64,000 nucleotides of DNA from Komarekiella atlantica HA4396-MV6. Its GTDB lineage: Bacteria; Cyanobacteriota; Cyanobacteriia; Cyanobacteriales; Nostocaceae. Shown here in pieces: positions 53,153 through 62,881 of this stretch. The DNA lies in contig JAHHHK010000001.1 in assembly GCA_019359395.1 (NCBI GenBank), positions 372,001 to 436,000 of the forward strand, read 5' to 3'. The notes below the pieces were generated by a model that saw only the letters and a program-made list of their open reading frames with translations, had not been told where the DNA came from and did no database searches. The first letter of the stretch is position 1. Each line of letters begins with the position of its first letter. The position numbers and the translations under genes are program-made.

Positions 53153-56100
53153 CTAACTAGACGGGCTTGCTTCCTCAACGGGACGGATAATCGCTGGAGG
53201 TGGTGTAACTTCTGGTTGAAAGATTGCCTGCAATGCCTGTTCTAGGGTTTGTGCCATAACAATCCGGTTTTCATAAGCTACGACTACCCGCACCAGAGTT
53301 GGTAGGCTGTTTTGTGTCGCTTCTAGATAGATTGGCTCAACGTACAGTAAGGATTGCTCAATCGGAATTACTAACAAATTACCTTGAATTGCTCTCGAAC
53401 CCTGCCGATTCCACAAAGAAATTTGCTGAGAAATTACTGGATCTTGATTAATTCGCGCCTCGATTTGTTCTGGGCCATAAACCAAACGTTCCTTGGGAAA
53501 GATATACAACAGTAATTTACCGTAGTTGTCCCCATCCGATCGCGCTGCTAACCAAGCAATCAAATTAGTCCGCTGTCTAGGAGTGTAGGGCAGAAGCAAG
53601 ATAAATTCTTCAAAAGGTACGGTAGGTAGACTGGTGATTAAATAATACGGTTCTACTGGACGGGCTTCGCTGCCGTAAATTTCGTTAGGAATCTGCCACT
53701 GGTCTTCTCTGTTGTAAAATACTTGGGGATCGGTCATGTGATATGTCAACAACCGCTCAGATTGAGTTTTGAAGAAATCCACTGGATAGCGGATGTGGCT
53801 GCGGAGGCTGACTGGCATGGTATTGAGTGGTTTGAATAGGTTGGGGAATATTGCTGACCAAGTGGCAATTATTGGATCGCTGGCATCGGCAATATAAAAG
53901 TTAACAGTGCCATGATAGGCATCAATCACTACTTTGACTGAGTTGCGAATGTAATTGATCCCATCGCCATCTATATCTGAGTAAGGATAGCGATCGCTTG
54001 TCGTGTAAGCATCAATAATCCAGTAAAGATAACTTTGATTGTTTGGGAAATCTGGATTATTCGTGTCAAGATTGGCATTCGCAGCAACTAAATAGGGGTC
54101 ACTATCAAATTTTAAAAAAGGTGCGATCGCGCGAATTCTTTGGTTAATATTTCGCCGAAATAACACCTTCGTCTCAGGCAAAAAGTCCCGCGTTAATACC
54201 ATTTGCCAGTCCTTCAAATACATGGCAAATAGCCACCGTCGCCACGCTGAACCGATTCGGACGCCACCTTGGCCATCGTATTTGTTGTAAACATTCTCGC
54301 TGCCACTGGGATAGTCTAGCTCTCTAACTCTTGTGCCAGTCATGACATAAGTATTAGTAATTTCACCGTAATAAATTCGGGGTTGTCCAATGGGAACACT
54401 ATCACGAATACCCTCGCTGGAAGTGGTGAGGGCACGACCATCACCGCTAATATCTTTAACAAAATATTCTGGTAGCCCACCTGGCCCAACTGTATTAACT
54501 GGGCTAAGAGTAAATCCAAAACCGTGAGTATAAATTAGATTGCGGTTAACCCATGTCTGGGCCTGCTGCGGCACAGCACTATAATCTAATTCTCGTGCCG
54601 AAATCAATACCTGACGGCGTTCTGTTGCTTCAACTGGTTCCGGCTCAGGTATTGGTGGTTTTTGAGGCGCAGCTGGTCGGCGCGTAGTTACGTCTGTTTG
54701 TAGAGTGTACCGATCAATATCAGCGTCGGGAAACCGATAGTAGGGACGAATTTGTTGCAGTTGGCGGTTGGTTTCTAATAGTGGTCGCTGATCCCAAAGA
54801 CGAATATTGCGAATCGTCAGGTCATTAGCTTTAAGATCCGCTTCAGTCAGTTCTCCTTGCGGGTTGAAGGTTCTGGCATCGATCGCTTCAAGGTCGAATG
54901 CCTGTCGAGTCAAGGCGATAGTACGCTGAATATAGGGTTGCTCACGTTGCAATTCATTGGGCAGAACAATTAAATATTGCACAGCACTAGGCAGGACAAA
55001 TCCGCCCACTACAACCATTACTAGATAAATCCCCAACCCGTAAATAACGAATCGGCGATATTTAGATTTTGGTCGCCAGAAAAACGTTCGCCAAAGTAAA
55101 TAAATTGCGATCGCCACTGCCGATACAAACAAAACTGTGTAAGCTGGCAACTGGGCTGTAACATCGGTATAGCTAGCACCATAACTCACCCCACGGCTGG
55201 AATATACAAGTTCATAACGACTCAGCCAATAACTCAAGGCAACCACCAGCATTAACAAGCCACCCATACCATATAAATGACGCTGCTGCTGTGGTGAAAA
55301 ACCGGGAAAAATTCCCTGACTCAGACTATCTGCTGACAGAAGATAAGTGAGGGTAACGGCGATGAAGCCATATAAAAATAATCCCATCAGCCAGAATTCC
55401 AGTAGTTCCCCCACTGGGAGAGAAAATATATAAAAGCTGATATCTCGATTAAATAAAGGCTCAGTGTTATTGAAAGCAGTCGGGTGGAAATATTGCAGGA
55501 CTTTTGCCCAGTGTTGTGACAGTACCCACCCTAAGCCAATACTGAATATGATGGCGATCGCCCAGAAAAATAATCGGGGATAAATTAAAATAGCGATCGC
55601 TACTCCCGCAACTAAGCCAAGATACCATTGGGATAAAATTTGCCTTACCAGTTGCCAGATGATCTCTGGCCGAAATAAAGCGGGCACTGGTAAATTTGCC
55701 TTGTTAGCTGAATAATGCCAGTATGAAAAGGCTATTTGACCATAGTGAGCTAGCATTAACCCTAACAACAAGCTTAATACCAAAGCTAGAGGCAACAGCC
55801 AGCGTAATCTCAATGGTTTAAAGCTTCGTGCATCAGGTGTCCGAATTTGATCACGTCCTGGATACTGAGGACTGAGAAAGTTTTTTAGCTCACTACTGAA
55901 TTTTGCTTCCTCCCGCCTAACTTGCTCAATCTTCAAAGACTGGGGATACTTCAGCCGTTGTGCTATGACAAGGTTTCCCAGCAGATAGGTAACACTGACG
56001 CCAGCTACGAATACCCATAAAGCACCCCTAGTTACTAGCCTCAGCAAAAAGACTTGGAGGTAGCCAACTTCCTGAAACCAAAAAATTTCTGCTCCTATAC

Positions 56101-56173
56101 GGGAACCCAAAGTCAAGAGTAGCCAAAGTCCCAGGAATACTATTAGTAGTCGAAAACACCATTTCCAAAACAT
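53153..56173 (-). CDS. UPF0182 family large membrane protein
   Basis: 1006 residues. Seven or so transmembrane helices lie in the first ~410 residues ([70 protein letters not shown]-type [20 protein letters not shown]). A large extracytoplasmic part follows with family blocks [55 protein letters not shown] and [20 protein letters not shown]. Function unknown although the family is conserved in actinobacteria and cyanobacteria. The C-terminus is proline-rich ([17 protein letters not shown]). Confidence 0.93.
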   Translation of the reverse strand: MFWKWCFRLLIVFLGLWLLLTLGSRIGAEIFWFQEVGYLQVFLLRLVTRGALWVFVAGVSVTYLLGNLVIAQRLKYPQSLKIEQVRREEAKFSSELKNFLSPQYPGRDQIRTPDARSFKPLRLRWLLPLALVLSLLLGLMLAHYGQIAFSYWHYSANKANLPVPALFRPEIIWQLVRQILSQWYLGLVAGVAIAILIYPRLFFWAIAIIFSIGLGWVLSQHWAKVLQYFHPTAFNNTEPLFNRDISFYIFSLPVGELLEFWLMGLFLYGFIAVTLTYLLSADSLSQGIFPGFSPQQQRHLYGMGGLLMLVVALSYWLSRYELVYSSRGVSYGASYTDVTAQLPAYTVLFVSAVAIAIYLLWRTFFWRPKSKYRRFVIYGLGIYLVMVVVGGFVLPSAVQYLIVLPNELQREQPYIQRTIALTRQAFDLEAIDARTFNPQGELTEADLKANDLTIRNIRLWDQRPLLETNRQLQQIRPYYRFPDADIDRYTLQTDVTTRRPAAPQKPPIPEPEPVEATERRQVLISARELDYSAVPQQAQTWVNRNLIYTHGFGFTLSPVNTVGPGGLPEYFVKDISGDGRALTTSSEGIRDSVPIGQPRIYYGEITNTYVMTGTRVRELDYPSGSENVYNKYDGQGGVRIGSAWRRWLFAMYLKDWQMVLTRDFLPETKVLFRRNINQRIRAIAPFLKFDSDPYLVAANANLDTNNPDFPNNQSYLYWIIDAYTTSDRYPYSDIDGDGINYIRNSVKVVIDAYHGTVNFYIADASDPIIATWSAIFPNLFKPLNTMPVSLRSHIRYPVDFFKTQSERLLTYHMTDPQVFYNREDQWQIPNEIYGSEARPVEPYYLITSLPTVPFEEFILLLPYTPRQRTNLIAWLAARSDGDNYGKLLLYIFPKERLVYGPEQIEARINQDPVISQQISLWNRQGSRAIQGNLLVIPIEQSLLYVEPIYLEATQNSLPTLVRVVVAYENRIVMAQTLEQALQAIFQPEVTPPPAIIRPVEEASPSS

Positions 56174-56199
56174 CTGCTGGCTCCTAACTTCATACTCTA

Positions 56200-56227
56200 G
56201 TTAACTGTTAACTGTTAACTGTTAACT
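56200..56227. repeat. GTTAACT heptad tandem repeat
   Basis: About four copies of GTTAACT directly upstream of the UPF0182 gene, of the same STRR class as the other heptads. It sits in the divergent promoter region with the cyclic-nucleotide-binding protein gene. Confidence 0.8.
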
Positions 56228-56333
56228 ACCCCCACTTCCACATTCTTGGCGACTAACGATAAACATCGGATAATATGGCTAATCGCGCCCTAACTTCAGT
56301 TTTGAGACTTCCAGTATTGTTTAATTTGTAATT

Positions 56334-56756
56334 ATGCTAACCAGTGTTGACCGTTTACTATTCGTCCGGCGAGTTCCGATATTTAAGGAATTGCGGGATG
56401 ATTTTATTGTGCGGCTCACCTCAGTGATGAGCGAGTTGTCATTTCCAGCTAATTACACCATTTTTAGACAGGGAGAAGAAGGGCGATCGCTCTATATTAT
56501 TGTGTCAGGTCGAGTTAAAGTTCACATTGGGGATAAATCACTAGCAGAGGTAGAGCAAGGAAAATACTTTGGTGAGATGGCAGTATTTGATACTCAACCT
56601 CGCTCCGCTACCGCCACGACTTTGGAACCTTGTGAATGTTTGGAACTGACTCAAGAACAACTTTATGATGCCATTGAAGAAACTCCCGAAATTGCTGTGA
56701 ATATTATTCGTGAGTTATCCCGTCTGATTCGTAAGCTAAATGATGACATGAATTAA
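56334..56756 (+). CDS. Cyclic nucleotide-binding domain protein
   Basis: 140 residues, essentially one cNMP-binding domain: VPIFKELRDDFIVRLTSVMS, YTIFRQGEEGRSLYIIVSGR, and the phosphate-binding cassette YFGEMAVFDTQPRSATATT with the conserved E and R. A C-terminal helix (EIAVNIIRELSRLIRKLND) follows, but no DNA-binding domain, so it is not a Crp-type regulator by itself. It may sense cAMP or c-di-GMP-like ligands in trans. Start MLTSVDRLLFVRRVP. Confidence 0.92.
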   Translation: MLTSVDRLLFVRRVPIFKELRDDFIVRLTSVMSELSFPANYTIFRQGEEGRSLYIIVSGRVKVHIGDKSLAEVEQGKYFGEMAVFDTQPRSATATTLEPCECLELTQEQLYDAIEETPEIAVNIIRELSRLIRKLNDDMN

Positions 56757-56824
56757 CGGCTACTGTCCTCAGTCCCCATTGCCCCTTATCCCCAAAGGGG
56801 GCCCCGAGTTCCCCAATCCCCCAC

Positions 56825-57601
56825 TCACCTCACCAACTGCGCGGCTGAGTTAAAAAACTGACGGCACAATCCTTTAGTAACTAAAAGTGTTGTCAGTAAG
56901 TTAGCAAAAGTTAGCATAAACATAATTAAAATTTCGTAAGATACAGCATCCAAAGGTTTTACTCCAGCTAGCAACTGCCCTGTGGTAATTCCTGGTAATG
57001 CGACCATACCTATGAGTATCATTTGATTGAGAGTGGGAATCAATCCAGCTCTAATGGCTTCTTTGCGGTACTGTCTAATTGCTTGCTGGGGTGTTGCGCC
57101 TAAGCTCAAGTGGGTTTCTATTTCTACTGTAAAGGCGTTAATAGTGCTGACAAGACGTTCCCCAGCGATCGCAGCTGTGTTCATAGCATTACCTAAGATT
57201 ATCCCTGCTAGGGGAATCACATATTGTGGTTCATACCATCTGTCTGGTTGAATAATCAAGAAGTTGGTGTAAAGCAGTGTCAAAGCGGTACTGACTAGAA
57301 TTGCACCCCATACTAAAGGCAACACATGAGGAATTTTTTGGCTGATCCGATTTCGTGCGACAATCGCCGTAATTGTCAGCATTATTAATAAAATCGCCAA
57401 AACTGCCCAAGCATTGTCTAAAGCAAAAATGAAATCTAAAATGTATCCCAATACAAGTAGTTGTAGGATAGTTCTGCCGGTAGCTAGGGCTAAGTTCAAC
57501 TCTAGTCCGATTTTTTCCCACGCAGATAAACCAATGGCGATCGCCATCAATCCCACAGCAATAGCTAAATCTAATACATCCAGCTTGATTAGATCCTGCA
57601 T
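56825..57601 (-). CDS. FetB-type (UPF0014) ABC transporter permease
   Basis: 258 residues, polytopic. Segments: LDLAIAVGLMAIAIGLSAWE, GRTILQLLVLGYILDFIFAL, AWAVLAILLIMLTITAIVAR, VLPLVWGAILVSTALTLLYT. The family motif is PLAGIILGNAMNTAAIAGER, and GATPQQAIRQYRKEAIRAGL-IPTLNQMILIGMVALPGITT is the coupling region. E. coli FetB exports iron with the ATPase FetA; no ATPase is adjacent here. The transported substrate in cyanobacteria is uncertain. Confidence 0.9.
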   Translation of the reverse strand: MQDLIKLDVLDLAIAVGLMAIAIGLSAWEKIGLELNLALATGRTILQLLVLGYILDFIFALDNAWAVLAILLIMLTITAIVARNRISQKIPHVLPLVWGAILVSTALTLLYTNFLIIQPDRWYEPQYVIPLAGIILGNAMNTAAIAGERLVSTINAFTVEIETHLSLGATPQQAIRQYRKEAIRAGLIPTLNQMILIGMVALPGITTGQLLAGVKPLDAVSYEILIMFMLTFANLLTTLLVTKGLCRQFFNSAAQLVR

Positions 57602-57864
57602 AGGTTCTCTATCTCCTGGTATTTTTTTCTTAAAACAACCTAAACAGCTGGAACTTTGATTTGAGGTGTTGGATCTTGGTTGATATGTATCACCTTTTTT
57701 ACCAGTAAATGGTAGCCTTACAATTATAAAATCTCAGCAAAACCCTTTATTGATGCGTATCCTGGGCGACAGTCTTTTAGTAGCTTTCTTTGATTAATAA
57801 TATCAATCAGTAAAAATTGACTGTCGAAGTGCATCCTTTGTATCTTCCGATAAAATGAGAACTC

Positions 57865-59019
57865 ATGATCCAAAGCGTAAATCCCATTCCTGTCTTTGAT
57901 ATCAAGCAACAATACACAACCATCGAAGCAGAAATCAGTGCAGCTGTCTTGGAGGTTCTGGCTTCTGGTCGTTATATCGGCGGCCCTCTAGTCGAAGGTT
58001 TTGAGCGACAGTTTGCCGCCTATCATAGTGTAAATGAATGTGTGGCTTGTAACTCTGGGACTGATGCACTCTACTTAGCACTACGAGTTTTAGAAATTGG
58101 TGCAGGCGATGAAGTAATTACAACGCCTTTCACTTTTATTGCTACATCTGAAGTGATTAGCGCTGTGGGTGCAAAGCCAGTTTTCGTTGATATTGACGCT
58201 ACTACGTTTAATTTAGATTTAGAGCAAATAGCAGCGGCGATTACACCCAAAACTAAAGCAATTATCCCAGTGCATTTATTTGGACAGCCTGTAGACATGA
58301 CAGCGCTGATGGCGATCGCCGAGGCCCACAATTTGTCAGTTATTGAAGATTGCGCTCAGTCTACCGGAGCAATTTGGGGCGATCAAAAAGTCGGTAGCAT
58401 TGGACATATTGGTTGCTTTAGTTTTTACCCTACTAAGAATCTTGGTGGTTGCGGGGATGGCGGAGCAATCACGACTAATGACCCAGCGATCGCCGCTAAG
58501 CTGCGGATACTACGGGATCATGGTAGTAAAGTTAGATATATCCACGAGGAAATAGGTGTAAATAGCCGCTTGGACGCTCTCCAAGCGGCTATTTTGCAGA
58601 TTAAGCTACGTTATTTAGATATATGGAATGAACGACGGCGAGCGATCGCTGCTTATTACCACCAGTTTCTCAATCAAGTTCCCGGTATCATTACGCCCCA
58701 AGAATTAGCTGGAGGTGTTGGGGTATGGAATCAATACACCATTCGCATATCAGGCGAGGGAAGAAATGGTTCTAGCGCCAAATATCGGGATTGGGTGCGT
58801 AATCAATTGCAAGAACAGGGCGTAAATTCAATGGTTTATTACCCCCACCCTTTACACTTGCAGCCAGTTTATCAAAGTTTGGGCTATCAACCAGGTGAGT
58901 TGCCAGTAGCAGAGCAAGCCTGCCATGAGGTCATGTCTTTGCCCATGTTCCCAGAACTCACAGATCAACAACAAGACCAGGTGATTTATGCGTTGAAGGA
59001 TTGTTTGGGGAAACTTTAA
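57865..59019 (+). CDS. DegT/DnrJ/EryC1/StrS family aminotransferase
   Basis: 384 residues, PLP-dependent, typical of sugar aminotransferases in lipopolysaccharide or exopolysaccharide synthesis. The PLP lysine is in CFSFYPTKNLGGCGDGGAIT, the cofactor pocket in CNSGTDALYLALRVLEIGAG and TTPFTFIATSEVISAVGAKP, the aspartate-glutamate region in VIEDCAQSTGA. NSRLDALQAAIL is the substrate arm. Start MIQSVNPIPVFDIKQQYTTI. No other nucleotide-sugar genes lie beside it. The stop TAA abuts heptad repeats. Confidence 0.93.
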   Translation: MIQSVNPIPVFDIKQQYTTIEAEISAAVLEVLASGRYIGGPLVEGFERQFAAYHSVNECVACNSGTDALYLALRVLEIGAGDEVITTPFTFIATSEVISAVGAKPVFVDIDATTFNLDLEQIAAAITPKTKAIIPVHLFGQPVDMTALMAIAEAHNLSVIEDCAQSTGAIWGDQKVGSIGHIGCFSFYPTKNLGGCGDGGAITTNDPAIAAKLRILRDHGSKVRYIHEEIGVNSRLDALQAAILQIKLRYLDIWNERRRAIAAYYHQFLNQVPGIITPQELAGGVGVWNQYTIRISGEGRNGSSAKYRDWVRNQLQEQGVNSMVYYPHPLHLQPVYQSLGYQPGELPVAEQACHEVMSLPMFPELTDQQQDQVIYALKDCLGKL

Positions 59020-59317
59020 CAGTAAACAGTGAACAGTAAACAGTAAACAGTTGGGGGATTTAAACCCGCCAGATAGCGCCTCGCCCTAATTGGCTTTGGG
59101 TTATGAGTTTTTAGTTGCAAATACTCGCCGATATTGTGGTTTCCCCTAAACCCAATTATGTTTACCGTTTACTGTTAACTGTTAATAAACCCACCAGATA
59201 GCGCCTGTTACTAATCGGCTTTGGGTTATGAGTTTTCAGTTGCAAATACTCGCCCCTCTAGCGGTTTCCCTTAAACCCAATTATGTTTACTGTTTACCGT
59301 TTACTGTTAACTGTTAA
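59019..59317. repeat. Two tandem STRR-bounded repeat modules (copies 2 and 3)
   Basis: Heptads ACAGTAAACAGTGAACAGTA at the start, then two near-identical modules (about 59050-59185 and 59186-59317). Each contains CCAGATAGCGCC, GGCTTTGGGTTATGAGTTTT, CAAATACTCGCC and CCCAATTATGTTTAC and ends in TTTACTGTTAACTGTTAA. The core matches the single module at 43161. No ORF. Confidence 0.8.
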
Positions 59318-59324
59318 AGCTCTC

Positions 59325-60071
59325 CTAGGCGATCGCGTGGCTGCTAGCAGTCTCTAAGGCTTCTACTAAGCCACGCACAGCTGCAATCATTGCTACTTCG
59401 CTATTGAGCTGGTTGATGGCAGAACCGACACCAACACCAGCAGCACCAGAGGCGATCGCTAGTGATGCTGTAACGTTAGAAATGCCTGAAGCACATAATA
59501 CTGGTACTGATACCGCACGGGATATTTCATAAGCTGCTGCCAAAGTGGGGGCAGCTTTTTCGATTAATCCTAAAGTTCCGGGGTGAGATGGGTTGCTGCT
59601 GGTTCCGCCTTCGGTTTGGATAATATCCGCTCCAGCTTTTACGAGTTGCTCAGCTAGCTGTACTTGTTTGTCTAGTTCCAGGATGTGGGGAACGGTGACA
59701 GATAGGGTGATTTCTGGAAGGAGAGCACGAGTTTGACGAGTTAGCGCTAATACTTCCTCTGCCTCAAAGCGGCGTCCTTGAGCATAGAAACTATCGAAAT
59801 TTCCAATTTCAATCAAATCAGCGCCAGCCGCCACAGCTTGGACAAATTTATCTGGTTCTACTGCTGACACACAAATTGGTAAATTTATCAAGTTTTTGGC
59901 TAGTTGAACTAAGGCAGGATCGGCTGCAATATCGACAAAAGTAGCACCGCCAAGTTCAGCAGCTTTGATAATAGCAGCAACGCGATCGCTATCGAAGTTA
60001 TTCAACCCGCTAATCACTTTGAGGACGCGGCGGTTAGTAAATGCACGTTGGAGAGTAGGATGCATTGTCAT
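59325..60071 (-). CDS. ycf23: Ycf23/DUF561 family protein
   Basis: 248 residues, TIM-barrel-like protein kept in cyanobacteria and some red-algal plastids (ycf23). Blocks: NRRVLKVISGLNNFDSDRVA, GGATFVDIAADPALVQLAKN, LPICVSAVEPDKFVQAVAAG, ADLIEIGNFDSFYAQGRRFE and AGADIIQTEGGTSSNPSHPG. Function is not established. A TTG-less clean ATG at 60071 (MTMHPTLQRAFTNRRVLKV) is the start. Confidence 0.9.
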   Translation of the reverse strand: MTMHPTLQRAFTNRRVLKVISGLNNFDSDRVAAIIKAAELGGATFVDIAADPALVQLAKNLINLPICVSAVEPDKFVQAVAAGADLIEIGNFDSFYAQGRRFEAEEVLALTRQTRALLPEITLSVTVPHILELDKQVQLAEQLVKAGADIIQTEGGTSSNPSHPGTLGLIEKAAPTLAAAYEISRAVSVPVLCASGISNVTASLAIASGAAGVGVGSAINQLNSEVAMIAAVRGLVEALETASSHAIA

Positions 60072-60198
60072 GGTTCGTCTTTTGAAGCTACGAAAGTAAG
60101 GACTATTTTACCGTCCCTCTGTTGATGCAGAGCCGAAATCATGACGGCAACTGCCAAATCTTGATAGTTGATCGTGCTTTCGGATTTGCGATCGCTAT

Positions 60199-60232
60199 CC
60201 AGATCCCCGATTTCTCAAAGAAGTAGGGGATC
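60199..60232. repeat. Hairpin (AGATCCCCGATTTCT type)
   Basis: AGATCCCCGATTTC and GAAGTAGGGGATCT form an imperfect stem, followed by a second TCGGGGATCTAACTTC. Similar to the hairpin at 13273. Lies in the spacer between ycf23 and the Uma2 gene. Confidence 0.6.
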
Positions 60233-60301
60233 TAACTTCGGGGATCTAACTTCTCTTCTAGTTGCATCTATCTACCTCTGTAGAGTTTTTTACAACTATC
60301 C

Positions 60302-60844
60302 TTAGTCAAACTCCAAAGGCCACAAATCTGCAACTGGCACTTCCCACCCAGGAAGCAATTCGGGAACAGTTAGAACATCTCCATCGTGAAGTATTATTGC
60401 ATCTTGTCCAAAATTGTAAACTTCTACAATCCGCTCATCGGGATTGAGCAAAATTCCTACCTTAGTTCCCAAAGTCAAAAATTCTTGAATCTTAGCTCTA
60501 ATATCTTCTAAATTATCGCTAGGGGACTTCACTTCTACAGTCAAATCAGGAGCCAATTGAGCAAAAGACTTGGGACTGCGACGCAAGCGTTCGGCTAAGA
60601 CAAATGAGGCATCAGGTGCGCGTAAATCTGAGTTGGGCAATCTGAAACCTGCGCTGGAAGCTGCTGTTCGCCCCAGTTTGCGCGGTCTAACCCAATTATG
60701 TAACTGGGCTACCATTGCAGCTGCAACCTCATCTGATTCGTATCCTGATGGACTCATGACAATAATATTACCCTTAACTAGTTCTAGGCGATAGTCGGGA
60801 TACTGCTGCTGTATTTTTTCCAAGTCTTGAAGCGTCAGGGACAT
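60302..60844 (-). CDS. Uma2 family protein
   Basis: 180 residues, short Uma2 form: MSLTLQDLEKIQQQYPDYRL, ELVKGNIIVMSPSGYESDEV, LPNSDLRAPDASFVLAERLR and APDLTVEVKSPSDNLEDIRA with the E-x-K acid/lysine pair. Then ILLNPDERIVEVYNFGQDA and LLPGWEVPVADLWPL, the classic Uma2 ending. Complete and uninterrupted. Function unknown as for all Uma2 proteins. Confidence 0.93.
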   Translation of the reverse strand: MSLTLQDLEKIQQQYPDYRLELVKGNIIVMSPSGYESDEVAAAMVAQLHNWVRPRKLGRTAASSAGFRLPNSDLRAPDASFVLAERLRRSPKSFAQLAPDLTVEVKSPSDNLEDIRAKIQEFLTLGTKVGILLNPDERIVEVYNFGQDAIILHDGDVLTVPELLPGWEVPVADLWPLEFD

Positions 60845-61007
60845 AAAACCTCCGATTATGACATACTTTGTATTTATATTATGGAAACAACAGACCTCTT
60901 CAAGAGCGATCGCCTTGCTCCTGTCTACTCCATTTCTTCATGCTGCCCTAACACTCGTATGATCTAAATATCAGGAAAATATAACAGCCAGATTTTCATT
61001 GCAAAAT

Positions 61008-61871
61008 ATGGGCAATATTTGGGAAATGGATTTTTACTCCCGTCCAATTCTGGACGCAAATCAGAAAAAAATTTGGGAAGTCTTAGTCTGCGAGAGTCCT
61101 GCGGATATCAGCACCAAAACAGATTCTTTGTTTCGCTATGCTCAATATTGCCCCAATACCCAGGTAAATTCTGGCTGGTTGCGGACAGCGCTACAAGAGG
61201 CAATTACTAAAGCAGGAGAAACGCCAATAAAAATCCGCTTCTTCCGCCGCCAAATGAACAATATGATTACTAAAGCTTGCCAAGACTTGGGTATTCCCGC
61301 TCAGCCTAGCCGTCGTACTTTGGTTCTCAATCAATGGCTGGAACAGCGAATGGAGCAAGTGTATCCTCAAGAGCCAGGGTATCAAGCAGGAACTAATCCT
61401 TCAGTACGCTTAGAAAAACCTTTACCTCAACGTTTACCAGATGCTTTAGAAGGACAGCAATGGATATTTGTTAGCTTACCAGCGGGGGATCTTGTAGAGA
61501 TGCCAGAGTGGGAAATCAGCTTTGGTGAAGCTTTTCCCCTAGATTTGGCTCAAATATCACCTGAAACCCGCATTCCTGGCATTTTGATTTTCTCATCTAG
61601 AGCGTTGCCCTTAGCTGCCTGGATGTCTGGTTTGGAGTTGGCTTTCATGAAATTTGATACAAGTCAAGGGGCAAAATTGCTTTTAGAGACTGGTGTTACA
61701 GAAAGCTGGATTGTGGCAAATATTAAAAATCCTCAAACTTTGGCAGAAGCCAAAGGTTTTGAAGAAGCTAAGCAAAAAGCTAATGGAGTACATTTTATAG
61801 GTGTACAGTCTGATCCCAAAGCCCAATCTTTTACTGGTTTTTGGTTGTTACAAGAAGTCAATCTCCTTTGA
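61008..61871 (+). CDS. Tab2/Atab2 family RNA-binding protein (DUF1092)
   Basis: 287 residues from the ATG at 61008 (MGNIWEMDFYSRPILDANQK); a TTG three codons earlier is less likely. The opening W-E-x-D-F-Y-S-R-P is diagnostic. Further blocks: IKIRFFRRQMNNMITKACQD, LGIPAQPSRRTLVLNQWLEQ and TGVTESWIVANIKNPQTLAE. The plant and algal members (Tab2 in Chlamydomonas, Atab2 in Arabidopsis) are needed for translation of photosystem I/II mRNAs; the cyanobacterial role is presumed related. Confidence 0.93.
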   Translation: MGNIWEMDFYSRPILDANQKKIWEVLVCESPADISTKTDSLFRYAQYCPNTQVNSGWLRTALQEAITKAGETPIKIRFFRRQMNNMITKACQDLGIPAQPSRRTLVLNQWLEQRMEQVYPQEPGYQAGTNPSVRLEKPLPQRLPDALEGQQWIFVSLPAGDLVEMPEWEISFGEAFPLDLAQISPETRIPGILIFSSRALPLAAWMSGLELAFMKFDTSQGAKLLLETGVTESWIVANIKNPQTLAEAKGFEEAKQKANGVHFIGVQSDPKAQSFTGFWLLQEVNLL

Positions 61872-62881
61872 AAGGGAACAGGGAACTCTTAACATAAAAC
61901 AGTAAGTCGCCCACAATTCGGCTTGGCTTTAAACCTCTGCCTCCTTTCTGTAAAAGTATGGCATTCAGAAGAAAGAAAAATTTTATACTTCGTCATCAAC
62001 AATAGTTTATAAGTGCCTATTGACTAATGAGCAAAAATAGTATCTACCAAAATAGGTTGAGACATAAAGATGATTTGGAATAATTACCAAAAACTTAACG
62101 AGAGCGTTTAATCCCCTGCTTTTTAGAGTTTGTTATTACCCACATTTTTGTTACTGTCAAATTGTTGTCAAATCTATATTCAGCCTATGATTTCAATCGC
62201 AGGCTCATAGCCTAACTCCACGCTTGCGTGGACTAAAACTTCTTCTGAGTCTTTTTTAGAAAACTTTAGCTATTAGCTTGGGAATTTCTTCTCAAGCGGG
62301 ATAGCAACGAAGCAAGAGATTGAAAAGATGTGGATAACGATAAGCCTTTTAGGGCAAGGGATTAAACGCGATCGGGCGGTGCTCAAAACTTTCTAAGAGT
62401 ATGGTTCTAAATTAAAACCGCTGAAATAGGTTTAGACGTGCCAATGATTTGGGATAATTATCTGCGTCCATTAGCGAAAAGTTTGAGCGCCGAAAGCCGA
62501 TTCGACGAACATAACTTTCTAAAACAAAAACAGCGTTGATTTGCGGAAAGTCTGATCTGAACTGAAAAGTCTGAGGGTTGTTCGATCATCGGAATTTCAG
62601 GTGACTATCAGAACTTTCCTAGAGTGTGGTTCCAAATCGCAACTGCTGAAATACACCGATAATTTTTAGAAATTATGAGTGTGTATCAGCCTACCCTGCG
62701 GGAAGCCTTTTAAGTGACGCTCTTGAGCGTCGCCAACGTCAGTGGTTGGGAAACCTTCCTTCTTCTAAAAGAGATGCTGTGCGTTGCTTGCTTCTATCTA
62801 GGGGTACAGCGCTGGACTCACCTCTGTTAGGGAGTCTACATCTGCGATTCAAAATCCACAATCCACAATTCACTAAGGGTC
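61872..62881. other. Kilobase without a convincing gene; internal repeats
   Basis: No long ORF on either strand. Two imperfect repeat pairs are visible: about 62381-62428 with 62606-62652 (core AACTTTC-TAGAGT-TGGTTC-AAAT and CTGAAAT), and 62050-62086 with 62424-62460 (AATAGGTT-AGAC and ATGATTTGG-ATAATTA). A hairpin TCCACGC-TT-GCGTGGA lies at 62217-62232. A 31-codon frame starts at the ATG at 62444 (MIWDNYLRPLAKSLSAESRF). From 62700 palindromic short repeats resume. Confidence 0.45.
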
